A DNA stretch of 64,000 nt from Petaurus breviceps papuanus (taxonomy: Eukaryota; Chordata; Mammalia; Diprotodontia; Petauridae), in NCBI GenBank assembly GCA_028583685.1, contig JAMXIF010000065.1, forward strand, positions 29,493,131-29,557,130, read 5' to 3'. Below the pieces are notes generated by a model. The model was given only the letters and a program-made list of their open reading frames with translations, was not told the origin of the DNA and made no database searches. Positions within the stretch are counted from its first letter, which is position 1; every line of letters begins with the position of its first letter. The position numbers were made by a program, and so were the translations under genes. Below, piece after piece: positions 1 to 11,610 of the stretch.

Positions 1-99
1 AAATTGGACAGAATGACTGCATTTAAAGTATGTGAAAAGGAATAATATCAGTCAAAAACCAAACAAAAAATAATTAACAGGCACTTATTAAGTGTCTCA

Positions 100-645
100 T
101 AGGATGGCAGCTATGTGAGTGGAGAGATTTACATGGAAAATATTGTGACACAAAGAATAGGAAGACTTGACAGCAGATTGGATACGTGTAATTAGGACAA
201 ATGAGAGGATGAAGTTGACATGAAAGTTTTGAGCTTGAGTAACTGGAAGGATGGCAATGCCCTGTCCAATAATAGAAAAATTGGAAAGAAAAGGAGAACC
301 CATAGCTAGTGGCCATGACTTGGAGACATGCCAGCAAAAGATACTAAGAAGGAGAAGTCATATAGGTAGGGTATAAAGTGGAAGAGAATAAAGTATTAAA
401 ATCCTAGAGAGGAGAGAGTATCTAGAAAAAGAGAGTGACCAAAATGTCAGAAGCTGAAAAGAGATCAAAAGGGATGAGAAATGAGAGAAGGCCCTTAGAT
501 CTGCCAAAAGAGAGATCACAAGTACCTTAGAGAAGGCAGTTTGAGTTGAATGGTGAGGTTGGAAGAGTGATTGCAGAGGGTTTATAACTGAGTAGTAAGA
601 GCAGATGAAACTGAGGCAATGAGTATGGACAGATTTCTCAAAAAG
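100..645 (-). mobile_element. L2-type LINE fragment, reverse-transcriptase region
   Basis: Read on the minus strand, this stretch resembles the L2 ORF2 segment around the reverse-transcriptase motif (family consensus roughly LDLSAAFDTVDHSLL). At about 430-520 the decayed copy still reads like FDLFSASDILVTLFF in one frame. No long frame survives. The plus strand follows the antisense L2 consensus through 'gagagtgaccaaaatgtcag' and the downstream purine-rich part. This is an old, inactive copy. It could instead be another CR1-clade LINE. Confidence 0.55.
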
Positions 646-654
646 TTTGTCTGG

Positions 655-723
655 AATAAACAAATAAATATCTTCCTTCCTTCCTCCCTCCCTCCTTTCC
701 ATCCTCCCTTCCTTTCTTCCTTT
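655..723. repeat. Pyrimidine-rich CTTC/CCTC microsatellite
   Basis: Imperfect CTTC and CCTC units run across this tract. It abuts the 5' side of the antisense L2 fragment. Confidence 0.85.
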
Positions 724-954
724 GTTTTTTAGCACAAGAAAAACAAAGTTTACTAAAGATTCATCTTATTGGGTAGACTGTAAAGGAGTCTGAGCATTTG
801 TGATGCTTTTATTGACACACTGGTCAGATAGAATCTGGGCTAGACTGAATCTGAGCCTATTTCTTTCTTTTAAAGATAGTAATAAAGACAGGAATACCAT
901 GTTGAGTACCTTCATTCCTCCCACCAACCTTTCAATTCCTTTTTGGGTGTTGTC

Positions 955-1062
955 TTCTCCCATTAGAATGTTAGTTCCTTGAAGGCAGGGACTGACTTGT
1001 AATCTTTTTGTTTGTTTGTTTTTATCCGCAGTGCTTGGCACAGTGCCTAGCAAATAGTAATA
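955..1062 (+). mobile_element. L2-type 3' tail
   Basis: The order of motifs 'gaatgttagttccttgaagg', 'gcagggactgact', 'atccgcagtgcttggcacag' matches the shared 3' end of L2 LINEs and MIR-type SINEs. The terminal AATAAAT-like end is replaced by the TTCC microsatellite that follows. Confidence 0.65.
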
Positions 1063-1065
1063 GAT

Positions 1066-1171
1066 TCATCCTTCTTTCCTTCCTTCCTTCCTTCCTTCCT
1101 TCCTTCCTTCCTTCCTTCCTTCCTTCCTTCCTTCCTTCCTTCCTTCCTTCCTTCCTTCCTTCCTTCCTTCT
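1066..1171. repeat. (TTCC)n microsatellite
   Basis: About 24 nearly perfect TTCC units. Frames through it on both strands encode only FLPS or EGRK repeats and are not genes. Confidence 0.97.
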
Positions 1172-1474
1172 TACAGGCAAACTCATTGAGAAAGAAAGAG
1201 ACACAGAGTAATTTCTGGAGACTTATTTGTTTGTTTTTGAGGGAGAGATGTAGAGGAGATGTACTCATGTTTATATTCAGCAGGGAGACAGCTAAGAGGT
1301 AGCAAATTAGAGTAAGAGACTGGGAATGAAAAAATAGGTTAATCTTCTGGAGAAAAAGGGAAGGGGTTGGGTTAAGGATACATGTAGAAGGTTTTGTCTT
1401 AGCAAACAGGCAGAAAAATATCTTGATTTCATGTGTAATGTGTAAAGAGACTGGAGTTATCCATGCTTGTATCT
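1172..1474. other. Unassigned AT-rich sequence
   Basis: No coding frame, RNA gene or repeat that I recognise. Confidence 0.5.
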
Positions 1475-1477
1475 GCT

Positions 1478-1588
1478 TCCTTACCAGACTATAAGCAAAA
1501 TGAGGTCAGGGACCATATTATCTAAACCTGATGTACCTTATAGTTCTGTGCTTGCATTGAGTGCTAAATAAATGTTTATTGAAGGAAA
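1478..1588 (+). mobile_element. L2-type 3' tail
   Basis: Contains a degenerate 'agggaccatattatct' block and ends in 'taaataaatgtttattgaa', the usual L2 3' terminus. A short, old fragment. Confidence 0.6.
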
Positions 1589-1589
1589 A

Positions 1590-2105
1590 AATAGTGGACA
1601 TCAGCCTTACTCTCATTGAATTTGGCTTAAGGAGGAAAACACATACACACTCATTTGCGTATCTTACCCTACAAGAAAGTAGGGGGGGAAGGGGACAAGA
1701 AGGGGGACGACAGAAGGGAGAGCAGACTGAGGGAGAGGTTAGTTAGAAGCAAATATGTTTGAAAAGTGACCGGGTCAAAGTAGAAAATAGAATAAGTGGG
1801 GGGCAGGACAGGATGGAGGGAAATATAGTTTCACAATATATCCACTATGGAAATGTTTTGCATAGCTACACATGTACAAACTATATTGAATTGCTTATCT
1901 TCCCTGTGGTAGTGGGTGAGGAGGGAAGAAGGGCAAGAGTAATATGGGGGGGGGGGATATTGGAGAGAGCACATTGGGGGAAGGGTATTCAGTAGAATTT
2001 CAGCAGACTTGCTCTCTTTGGGTAGGGGAAAGACAGAAGGAACATTTGTAACCCCAAATCTTGTTGAAATGAATGTTGAAAGTAAAATGAAAGGTTTGAA
2101 CTAGA
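1590..2105. other. Unassigned G-rich stretch with a poly-G run
   Basis: Purine/G-rich on the plus strand, with several GGGG runs near 1680-1740 and an 11-base poly-G at 1946-1956. No gene is recognised. The poly-G run is prone to assembly or length error. Confidence 0.5.
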
Positions 2106-2109
2106 AAAA

Positions 2110-2320
2110 AAATAGTGGACAGACGGAAGCACTTGTAGAAATAAAAATAAGACCTGGATTTATATCCTCCCCAGACAGTTACTGACTGAGTACCCGGAGA
2201 AAGCAATTGGAAGTTTTGACCTCCATTTCCCCATATAAAATGTGCATAAAAATTACCTGGCAGGTATGTTTTGCGGATTAAATAGAATTGTCCACAGTAA
2301 TAATAATTTTAGAATATTTA
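2110..2320 (+). mobile_element. MIR-type SINE
   Basis: Follows the MIR order: 'agacctggatttatatcc', then 'cagttactgactgagtaccc', then 'tttgacctccatttccccat', then a gcataaaaattacctgg...attaaataga 3' part. Heavily diverged. Confidence 0.6.
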
Positions 2321-2334
2321 TACCACTTTTTTTT

Positions 2335-3062
2335 TTTAGAACTAGAAACTAAGTACATGTCCATCAGTCGGGGAATGTATAAACAAGTTGTGGTACATAG
2401 ACTCAAGTCGAGTCAAAAAGAATTGATTAGGTGCCTACGTGTGACAGTTACAGTGCTAAATGAAATAGAATATTACCACCAGCTCCTTGAGACCTTAGAC
2501 TGTTTTTTGATTTCTTTTTATCCCCAGTACTCAGCAGTTCCTGTCCTATAGTAAACATTTAATAAATGTTTATTGACTGACTGCTATCAAGAACAAAACT
2601 TAGGATAACTACAGACTGATGGAAAGATTTAAATATAAGGAGGTATATTAAAGCAACTCAAGAAAACAATATGAACAATGGCTACAACAATTTAAAACAG
2701 GAAATTACAATTATCAAAAAATCATAGAAAATAAATGTTGCAACTCCAAAGGACTCATTATGAAAAATGCTATCCACGTCCAGAGAAAGATCTGATAGAG
2801 TCCGAATGCAGATTGAAGCATACTATTTGTACTTGACTTTTTTCTGTTTTTTTTCTTTTGTTCTGTTTCTTACACAACATGACACATATGGAAATATGTG
2901 TTACATGCTTATACATAATATAAATCTCTATGAACTTGTTTACTGTGTTAGGGTGGGGGAAGATAAGGGAGGGAGAAAGAAAATTTGGAACTCATTTTTT
3001 AATTGGATGTTAAAATTTGTCTTTTTATATAATTGAAAAATACTATTGAAAAGTTAATATTG
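2335..3062 (+). mobile_element. L1 3' end (end of ORF2 plus 3' UTR)
   Basis: The segment carries marks of marsupial L1 3' ends: 'aacaagttgtggtacatag' near 2381, then 'caaaggactcattatgaaaa' at 2749, 'ctatccacgtccagagaaag' at 2770 and 'gaatgcagattgaagcatac' at 2803. A T-rich 3' UTR and a G-rich 'gggtgggggaagataaggga' block follow. It is 5'-truncated. About 2401-2585 does not fit L1 and carries L2-tail sequence. Copies of the same region occur at 62.5-63.3 kb (plus) and 31.3-32.5 kb (minus), which supports the call. Confidence 0.8.
2477..2585 (+). mobile_element. L2-type 3' tail inside the L1 copy
   Basis: Reads 'agctccttgagaccttagac', 'tatccccagtactcagcag' and ends 'aataaatgtttattgactga', the L2 3' tail. 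L1-like sequence lies on both sides, so it appears to interrupt the L1. Confidence 0.6.
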
Positions 3063-4164
3063 CAAAATTTGTAAGAACACTAATGAACCCCAAGTAAACA
3101 TATAAGAAGATATATCCTCCAATCCCTTTGAAGAAATGGAATCTACTTTGTAGTAGCAGATTTTTGGTTATAATTTTATATTTTAACACACTTTTCCTCA
3201 CTGGTGATTTTTTTCTCTATTTTTTCTTTTAAAAATATTCTTTGTTATAGAGGATGACTTTGTGGCATGTTAGAAAAGGAAAACATTGAGAAATTTACAG
3301 AATGTAAAACAAAACAAAGACTTAAACTTATTTTTTTAAGAGAAGTCATAGATGGATACCCGGATTTGGGGGTCATCTGTCTAGAGATGATGAAATAGAT
3401 GTGTGACTGTAGAATGGGAAAATCTTCTCCTAGATAATGGGCATCACTTGAAGACAAATGAGCTCCTCCAAGAGCTAATTCTCGTTTTAACTCAAAAACT
3501 GACCTTCTTCAATTTGGGCTTGTGTCACCCTTCAGTTCCCTTCAATTTTCAAAGAAAGGGTATGAAGCTTCCAGCAGTTTAAATGGCAGATGTGATTAAA
3601 AACAGTATAACACTTGAAAAATGGAGGGGCTAATTGGGTAAGTCTCCAGGTGATACTTTGGAAAATTTAGGAGTTAATGTCTCCTGGGAAAATTTCATCC
3701 AGCTGCCTTTGATTAGAGAATGAAGAGGTCAATGGGTAACCCTTTGGAAAGTCTTCAATGCCTCCTGAGTTGTGAGTAATGAGTCAATTTGCTTGTGGTG
3801 GCTTGTGGCCAGCAACTAGCTAGAGGAAACAAAGAATGGGCAGGGAATGTGGGCGGACCTGAAAGGAAAAGAGAGTTACCCTCTAAATCCATTGACAGGA
3901 AGGTTAAAAGAAAATCTTTGGTTATAGGCAATTTATGGATGGCTGAACCAGAAATACAAAGCTAACAAATGTTATTTACTAAAATGATTTATTTAGCATA
4001 TTAATATTTCAAGTATAATGATTAAGACTCCCTGAAAGGAACATTTTGTGCATAAATAAGAAATACCTGGCAGAATGACTGTTCATATAAAGCCCAATGA
4101 ATAGCCATTCATTTTTCTTTAATTTTCTCTAGAGCAAGCAGTTAACTCTTTTTGAGACTAGGCT
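3063..4164. other. Unassigned 1.1 kb
   Basis: AT-rich, with short frames only (under 75 codons) and no family resemblance. I recognise neither a repeat nor a gene here. Confidence 0.45.
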
Positions 4165-4292
4165 AAGGTTTTATTCTACAATCATTAAATTAACCAAGAG
4201 ATCATTAAATAAAACTGCCTCGTTTTCACATAAGGAAATTGAGGACCAGAGAAGGTAAATGACTTGCCCAAAGTCACAGAAGTTCCACAAAA
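4165..4292 (-). mobile_element. MIR-type SINE fragment
   Basis: On the plus strand 'aaggaaattgaggaccagag' is followed by 'gacttgcccaaagtcacaga', the antisense MIR core. Truncated on both sides. Confidence 0.7.
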
Positions 4293-4329
4293 TCAAAGAA
4301 TGTGACAATTGAAAAAGGAGTTCACAAAA

Positions 4330-4745
4330 CATTTAGTAGTCATTAAATATATATACAAGTCAGGTAAACAAATAAGGAGGGAGAGTGTGTTAAGCACAGA
4401 AAATCTAGAGCCAAGAGATGGAATGTAGTGTTCAAGGAATGGCAAGAAAGTTATTATCCTTAGCAACACGTAAAAAGATTGGAATGGTGGGAAGAGGCCA
4501 GGTTATGGAGGACTTGAAAAGCCAAACAGAGAATTTTATACTTGATCCTGGAAGTAATAATGGGCCAACAGATTTGTTGAATGGAGGTAGGGGGGAGGAG
4601 TGTAATATGGTCAAATATATTGTTTAAGAAGATCAGTTTAACAGCTGAATAAAGAATAGACTGAAGTGGGAAAAGGCTGAAATTAGGGGTATTGTAGTAG
4701 TACATGCATAAGGTTTAGAGGCTCTACAACAGGGTAGAAGTGTTG
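4330..4745 (-). mobile_element. L2-type LINE fragment
   Basis: The plus strand follows the antisense L2 consensus: 'gtgttcaaggaatggcaag', 'ggccaggttatggaggactt', 'agaagatcagtttaacagct' and 'agaatagactgaagtggg'. It represents a part upstream of the L2 3' tail. No intact frame. Confidence 0.6.
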
Positions 4746-5244
4746 TCAAATGAGAGATGGAGGCATACACAAGAGATAAATTTGCCCAGTTTTTGTCTGA
4801 AGACTTTCAAGTAGGGGGAACTTAAAACCTCTTGAGGTTCACCATTTCACTTTTGGACAGGAAAAATTGTTAGAAAGTGTTGTGTTTTGGTTAGTTTTGT
4901 CGTTATGTTTTGTTTTCCTGAAAACAAGCTTAAATTTTTGCCTCTTTGTAACTTCTACTGACTGGTCCTGGTAAGACCATTTGGGACCAAACAAGGAATG
5001 ATATTTATCCTCCACATGAGGGCCTTCAAATTACTGAAGATAAATAACATGTCCCCCATGAGTCATTTTTTACCTGCCAGGCCAAATGTACCTGGTTTTT
5101 CAACCATTGTTTTATGCATCATAGTTTCAACACACTCTACCCTTCTTCTTGTCCTCTGTAAATTCAGAAGTTTCCAAACAACCTTCTTAAACTATTATGA
5201 CCCAAATCAAAATAATACTCCAGATAAAGTCTGTTAATGGAAAA

Positions 5245-5492
5245 TTAGGGAGGAAGGAAACAAGTATTTATTAAATGCATACTATACTCCAGACACTGCA
5301 CAAATATCTTATTTTATCATCAGAACAATCCTGGTAGGTAGTTACTGTTTTCTCCATTTTATATTTGATGAAACTGAGGCAGATAAAGGTTGTGACTTGC
5401 CCAGGATTACACAGATAGTAAGTATTGACTCTTAGTCTTCTTCACTCTAGGCTCATAGCTCTATCCATTGAGCTACTTAGGTGTATTCTGGA
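5245..5492 (-). mobile_element. MIR-type SINE inserted in the CR1/L3 copy
   Basis: A near full-length antisense SINE. It has 'gtatttattaaatgcatact' at the 3' side, 'tgatgaaactgaggcagata' (5368), 'gacttgcccaggattacaca' and a tRNA-like end 'ctctatccattgagctactt' (5459). CR1/L3 sequence continues on both sides, so the SINE inserted after the LINE. Confidence 0.75.
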
Positions 5493-6127
5493 GATTATAG
5501 TGGGATTATCCACCTCTTCATTCTGAAAGCTATTCCTCTCTTAGTGCAGATGAAGAATCAATCAACATTTTTGGCCTATCACATTATTTATTTTGAGTGT
5601 CCAGTTCACTAAAACTCCCATATGTTTTTTTAGAACATTTTGCATATAACTATGCCTTCCTTATCTTACATATATAAAGCTGATATTTTGTACCCTTTCA
5701 TAAGATTTTATTTTTACAACTGTTAAATTTCATATTAGATTCAGCTCAATGCCTTAGCCTGCAAATGTATTTTGGATGCTGTCTTGTCTACTAGGTTTAT
5801 TCCTTCCTGTTTAGGACCATTTGTAAATATGACAGGCATCCCATCTATGCCTTAATCTTAATCTTTGATAAAAAAAATTAAAAAGAAAAAAGCCAATTGC
5901 ATGTACCTAAAGAAGTACACAGTTGATCTGTAATGTTGATTCTTAAACCTTAGCAGCCATACTTTGTGTCTAGAAATCTGGCCAATTCTTAAATTCTCTA
6001 ACTGTATTATCATATAATCCATATTTTTCCATCTTATGCACAAGATGAAATGAAAAAGTACCAAAAGATTTGCCAAAATCCAGGAATAGTCTTTTGACAG
6101 CATTTCCATTGTGACTAGTTCAATGAT

Positions 6128-6150
6128 TCCCCCCCCCCCAAAAAAAAAAG
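6128..6150. repeat. Poly-C / poly-A run
   Basis: Ten C followed by ten A. Length is likely unreliable in assembly. Confidence 0.9.
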
Positions 6151-7942
6151 AAAGGATTGTTTGTGATGGTGCTATGCTGGGTCTTTGGGATTACTGTGAT
6201 TACTGCTCCATTTTATAGATGTTCAAAATCTCTTTCTTTAATTATATGTTCTAGATTTTCCCCTAGGAATAGAAGAAAAACTCACCATTCTAAATTTTGT
6301 AGACTTCAATCTTTCCTCTTTAACAAAAATCAAAGTATCTTTGCTATTCTCCAATCTTGTGGTATCTCTCCTGTTTCCCATGATCTTTTAAATATCACTG
6401 AAAATGACTTTTGTAATCCTATTGGATTACAGTCCATTCCAAATCCCATCCAATCCAATCCAGAAGGATCCTACTGGATTATAATCCAATCCAAAAGGAT
6501 TTGGGGCCTGATGATGGAGTAGGTAGGGACAGGTGGCTTGATCTCATCAGGGTGAGATTCTTTTACCTTCTCCTTACTTTTCTTGGGCATCACTACCCAA
6601 TTTATCATTAGTGTCCTGTCATTTCCAGTGCAAATGTCGTTGTTCATTGCAGAGAAAAGAGAAATAAGAGATAAGTTTTCATCATCTCATTCAACACAAG
6701 AAAATATCCCATCTTTTATTTCATCCTTATTTTCTTCCCAATATTGCAAAATATACTGTTGTTGCTATTGTCATCATCTTTAGCTTCCTTGGCAAGTTTC
6801 AGCTCATTATATTTTATCATTTTAATATGATTAAAAAGAAAACATGTCACGGCATCATCTTCTGTTAGCTGATTTTACTTCCATTTTCTTTATATCTCTT
6901 TTACAAACCTAAGATTATTATTGAATTTTCTATGAATTAGCATGTGTCTATTTAGATAAATCCCATTTTTCCTTATTGAACTTCTTTTTTCCCTTTTGTG
7001 TGTTTAGAATTTCACTCATGATCTCCTCCTATCCTCCCTGGTCTGATTTTGCCAGAATGATTTAATTTCATGGGATCCTACTTATCTTCCTTCTGAAGTC
7101 AATTAAATATAATTTCCCAAAATTTAGAGTGCATGTCATAGTATACTCATGTTTCCTCCCTTCTCTATCCAACGATAGGATGGAGTGTTCACTTCTTTGC
7201 AGCATTATTCACATTTTTCTCACCCCCAAAACTCCCTGATAGTGAAAATCACATCCAGAATGAAATTTCCCTTTTTAGATATTTCCTTCTTTGGAAGGAT
7301 TAATTTATCACTTGAGCAAGTAAAAACAAACAAAAAGGATACTTTGCTTTGGGGAGAGACAGAGACAGACAGAGAGAGAGACAGAGACACAGAGAGACTG
7401 AAAAAGACAGATTTTTCCATTACTGTTAGATCCTGTCTCTCTCCCAGATTTGTGATAGTTCTCAAATTCCTCATTTATTTATTTTTCTTTTTTTACTCAA
7501 AGGGTATCCCTTTGGTTCCTTCCTATATTAAGTTTTACAATACTCGCTCTCATGTATTCTCCCTATGGTTCTTGGATTTAGTCATATGTGTATTACCTTC
7601 TAAATATATAATGTTACCCTACCATTACCCCTATATCTTAGCTATTTTAAAAATAAGATATGCCTATCCAGAGTCATAATTGAGTCATGTGTTGCATCCC
7701 AAGTCTCAATGACAATAACTATAAGGTCAAATTTGCTTCCATTTGTTAAAATGTCTTGTCCTTCTTATCCATTGCTTAAACCACAGGACAAACTGGAATA
7801 ATCATTTGATATCGTGATTCTTACTACTGCCTATTTTCATGATTTTTTCTTTTGTAAATTTATGGGCATCTCAGTTATTTTTCTTCTTTCTTTTCCTATA
7901 GTTACTAAATTTTTGTGATACACATAAGCTTTCTTCCCTCTA

Positions 7943-7965
7943 TATCATCATCATCATCATCAATC
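7943..7965. repeat. (ATC)n microsatellite
   Basis: About six ATC units at the 5' limit of the CR1/L3 copy. Confidence 0.85.
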
Positions 7966-8099
7966 ACTTCTTTAATATTTAAATAAAAACATATGCTACC
8001 TTTTGCCCAGGAAGTTAGCGACAGAGTCAGGAATAGAATTTGGGTAACACATGCCATTAACACCTTTTCCTGTTTTATCATTTAATTCATGCCAAACTA

Positions 8100-8255
8100 A
8101 CATTTTGTAGGTGCTTATCATGGACAAGGCACTTTTCTAGGTGCCAAAACAATACAAAGGCAAAATGAAGCCATATCTGCCCTCAAGGAGGTCATATTCT
8201 ATTTGGGGTGAGATATGACATGTACAGAGATAAATGTGAATGCACACACACACAG
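8100..8255 (-). mobile_element. L2-type 3' end, antisense
   Basis: 'gtgcttatcatggacaaggc' then 'ctgccctcaaggaggtcata' follow the antisense L2 3' end (consensus: tactatgtgccaggcactg ... ccctcaaggagctta). Confidence 0.7.
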
Positions 8256-8419
8256 ACACGTGCAAGTCAACTTGGGGGATCAGGAAAGGATGCATATAGG
8301 AGGTGGTGCCCATGATGTATTTTGAAGGAAGACAGAGTTGTAAGAGTAGTAATTAAGCCTTTTCAAAGACTCATGTGTGAGGTGATTTTTTTTTAATTCA
8401 CGGTATTCTATCATTCAGT

Positions 8420-8838
8420 TGAAATTGTTCACTCAATACAAATTTATCTATCCAATTATTTGTCCCAATCCACATACTCAACTTCCCAGTGTACTAGTCA
8501 GGGTTTTGAGTAGAATTTATTTGGAATAAACACTTTTCATTCCCTCTGATCTCACCTACCCACCCAGCCTGGAAATGATGGTTGGCCAGGAGGCTGATTT
8601 CACCCTAGGATGTTCAACAGACACTGATACAGCTTAATACATTCCATCAAGGGAAGCTGGTGTTCTGGGAAGCCTAATCACAACTAATTAGCGAAATAAT
8701 GAGTTTCCATCAAATAGCTGGGTGAAAGAAGTATCAGAGCCATTCCAAAACATCTTTTTCTGTTCCAACCCCCTTTGCCATATCTCTCCCTTTCCTCTCT
8801 TTAATTGGCTAAAGAAAACCATGAACTAAGGTATCCAG
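8420..8838. other. Unassigned sequence
   Basis: No coding frame or repeat recognised. 8570-8720 is of mixed composition and includes 'caactaattagcgaaataat', a homeodomain-like AT core. This is weak grounds for function. Confidence 0.4.
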
Positions 8839-9062
8839 GTGGGGAAAAGAGAGGAGAGGAGAGGAGAAGGGGAAAGGGGTAAGAAAGAGGGAAGAGAAGA
8901 GAAGGGAGGGGAAGATAGGAGAGGAGTTAATGAAGGGAGAGGAGAGGAAAAGAACGGAGGAGAGGGGAAAAGAGGACAGAGGAGGGAAAAAGGAGGAAAA
9001 GGGAAACGAGGAGAGGAGAGGGAAGGAGAAGAGAGAGAGGACAGGAGAAGAAGCAATTGGGA
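8839..9062. repeat. Purine tract, GGAGA/GGAAA units
   Basis: About 220 bases that are nearly all purine on the plus strand, followed by a CA-rich stretch to about 9118. Frames on both strands are low-complexity artefacts. Confidence 0.95.
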
Positions 9063-9299
9063 TCAAATATGCTAATTTTCACACACATACACACAGAGAA
9101 ATATACATACACACACCAAAATCAAAACCCAAAACCCTTGTGGTCAGCAGAATGAATTGTTGTTAAATGAGGCTCACATATCCAGGCCTTCTGACATTCA
9201 TCTGCCAGATTTCATCTTCTGGGCTTGATTTATGTTGTTTCATTCTCTGCCTGTCCCTGTCATGAGGACTTCAGATTGTTAAGCTTACATTCTTTCTTA

Positions 9300-9438
9300 C
9301 CCCTCACAATTCTTACTTGTATGACCTTGGGTAAGTTATTTAACTTTTCTGGGCCTCAGTTTCCTGATATATAAAATCAAGGAATTGGACTAGATGGAAC
9401 CTAAAGCCCCTTCTAATGTTTTATCTTTGATGATATGA
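9300..9438 (+). mobile_element. MIR-type SINE with CR1-like 3' tail
   Basis: Has 'tgaccttgggtaagttattt' and 'ctgggcctcagtttcctgat', then 'ggaattggactagatggaac' and 'ccccttctaatgtt' ending in TGATGATATGATG. The tail matches the 3' end shared with CR1/L3. The head is missing. Confidence 0.65.
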
Positions 9439-9439
9439 T

Positions 9440-10524
9440 GCCTTCAGCCACCTACCTCCCTGGTTCCCCTGCTCCACCATGGCTGCTTTCTGAAATCACT
9501 CCCTAATTCTTTCTAAGCCTTGGAAGAATTGGCAGGTACAATTTTGTTTTCAAAAAGTTCTTCCAACTGGGAAGATGAGGCACATTTTCTGTAGCCAAAA
9601 ATACTCTTTAAAATGAAAAATTCCACCCCCACGAATGTGCAAGTATCACTCTTCTCTTTCAGTCCCAATCAGGCCCCAGGACTTCAGCAACCTGAATAAA
9701 TTAATTAGGGAAGCCACCAATTAATTTGTAACCCATTTATCAAGACAGCTTAATGACTCTGACAGGAGCCCAGATATCCTTGCACAAGCTCCTTTACTAC
9801 CCCCTGCTCCCCTGCAGCTGTTCATGGTTGGGCCTCCAAATACAAGCCACGTTGGAAAGGATTTACTGGTACCCGCATCTCCCCATAGTAGGCACAGGCT
9901 TTGGGGCAGGGGTCTGGCAGCTACATGGTCCAGATGATGTGGCCAAAAAGGCTGCCTTTTCTCTTTCCCTCCTAGTGCACTTGGCCTGTTTACATGATAG
10001 TAACAGATGGTTCCCTATTCTCAGATGTTTTGCAACTCACAAGAAAGGGGGAGAAATGTTTCATCCTTGTCACTTCATTTTTCATTTTGAATGAAGGTGA
10101 GATCCAGAATTGAGAGAGGGACCTAGAGAAACCCATTTTCACCTAAGCAAAGGAAAAAAGAAGTGAAAACATAAATCCTGGCCTTCAGTGAAAGCCAAGA
10201 GATTGTATTGGAAGGGGTTCTCATGATGCCATCCATTTAATCTGGACTTAATAGTTTACTGCATTTTAGTGTTGCTAGGTTTTTTTGTTTGATTGTTTGT
10301 TTTTAAGATTGATGAAAAAATCTGGAAAAGGAGTTTTGTCTTCTTTTTAAAAGGATGTTATGGTTCACATACAGTGTTGTTTTCTGGAGGAAAAAAAATT
10401 GGCATAGAAAAATATAATTGGCCATGCCCCAAAATTTGCCCCCCTTCTACCAAATACATATTTTGAATTAATTTTAACAAGATATTTTCAACATTCATCC
10501 ACTAATTAAAAAAAATACTTGAAT
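9440..10524. other. Unassigned 1.1 kb, less AT-rich than surroundings
   Basis: I recognise no repeat across most of this interval. 9650-9990 is more balanced in composition and carries a 113-codon frame at 9753-10094. That frame has no recognisable domain, and I do not call it a gene. Confidence 0.4.
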
Positions 10525-10672
10525 CACTATGACTTCATAGAACAACAAATTTGGAAGGAATCATGGGAGCTGCCCTTGAAGCTGAAAGGACCCTGAGAGA
10601 TCATGTAGGCCAATGGCTTCAGTTTGTAATTGAATAAACAAAGACCCAAAGTGCCTCATCCAGAAAAGAGCT
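10525..10672 (-). mobile_element. MIR-type SINE, diverged
   Basis: 'ttcatagaacaacaaatttgg', 'accctgagagatcatgtagg', then 'cttcagtttgtaattgaata' and 'aaagacccaaagtgcctc' follow the antisense head/core of a MIR-type SINE. Confidence 0.45.
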
Positions 10673-10689
10673 TCCTATGTGGCATCACT

Positions 10690-11139
10690 CTTTTTCTTGG
10701 TCCTTCTGCCTCCATATCTCCACTTCCAAGTGATACCTCATTTCCTCATGATTGCCCTTCTCTTTGACTTACCTGCCTCGTCTCCCCCTGCTCTCATTTA
10801 TCCTCCACTTAGTAGCCAAAAGTACATTTCCTGAAGCCAGATCTGGCCTCTGTATACACACCAGTGACCCTCCATTTGGAGCAGGAACAAGTATAAGATC
10901 CTGCCCAACATTTAAACAAGTTCACAACATGGCCCTTCCTGCCTTCCTACCATTCCAGTCTTCCTAAGCTTTACTCCCTCTACATTCCACAGGCCTATTG
11001 CTACTTCTCACACATGACTCTGTCTCCTAACTGTGCCCCCAGCCTAGAATGTTCTTCCTCTTCATCTCTACCCTGGAGTTTCTTTAGATTTCTGAGACTC
11101 TTTGCAAACCCCAGATTCTGCAGGAAGCCTCTCTTTTTC
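10690..11139 (+). mobile_element. L2-type LINE 3' region
   Basis: Follows the L2 3' UTR on the plus strand: 'caagttcacaacatggccct', 'ctgtgcccccagcctagaat' and 'ctgcaggaagcctctctttt'. The copy is cut at its 3' side by a SINE insertion at 11140. Confidence 0.7.
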
Positions 11140-11610
11140 TTGTCAAAGATACTGGACTGGTTTTGCATTTCCTTCTCCAGTTCATTTGCTGTTGTTGGCA
11201 TTACTCAGTTGTTTCAGTTATGCCTGACTCCCCATGACTCCATTGGGTGTTTCGTTGGCAGAGATAATGGAGTGGTTTTCCATTTTCTACTCTAGCTCAT
11301 TTCACAGATGAGGAACTGAGGCAAATAGGGTTAAGTGACTTGCCCAGAGTCACACAGCTAGTAAATATTTGAGGCCAGATTTGAACTCTGGAATATGAGT
11401 CTTCCTGATTCCCAGAACAGTTATGCTCTAACCACTATGCAACTTAGTTGCCCTTAACTAATTTTTACAGATAAGAAAAATAAGTCAGATGGGTTAAATG
11501 AGTTGCCCAGGAAGACACAAAAAATAAGTGTCTGAACTTGGGTTTGAATTCATGAAGATAAGTCTTCCTGAGTCCAAGTCCTGTATTTTATCTACTGCAC
11601 CACCTAACTG

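Larger units (their letters stand above)
4775..7930 (-). mobile_element. Long CR1/L3-type LINE copy
   Basis: The plus strand runs through the antisense CR1/L3 consensus in order. It starts near the element's 3' end ('catttcacttttggacagg', 4845), passes 'aataacatgtcccccatgag' (5043) and 'aaataatactccagataaag' (5208), and is interrupted by a SINE. It resumes at about 5492 with 'gctattcctctcttagtgca', then 'atattagattcagctcaatg' (5732), 'caatcttgtggtatctctcc' (6351), 'cacatccagaatgaaatttc' (7249) and 'gttgcatcccaagtctcaat' (7690). About 3 kb in one orientation, decayed, with no open frame over 165 codons. The 5' limit is uncertain. Confidence 0.6.

Noticed and set aside
9753-10094. 113-codon frame in a less AT-rich island as an exon
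   Set aside because: Composition is more gene-like than elsewhere, but I recognise no protein family and no convincing splice borders.
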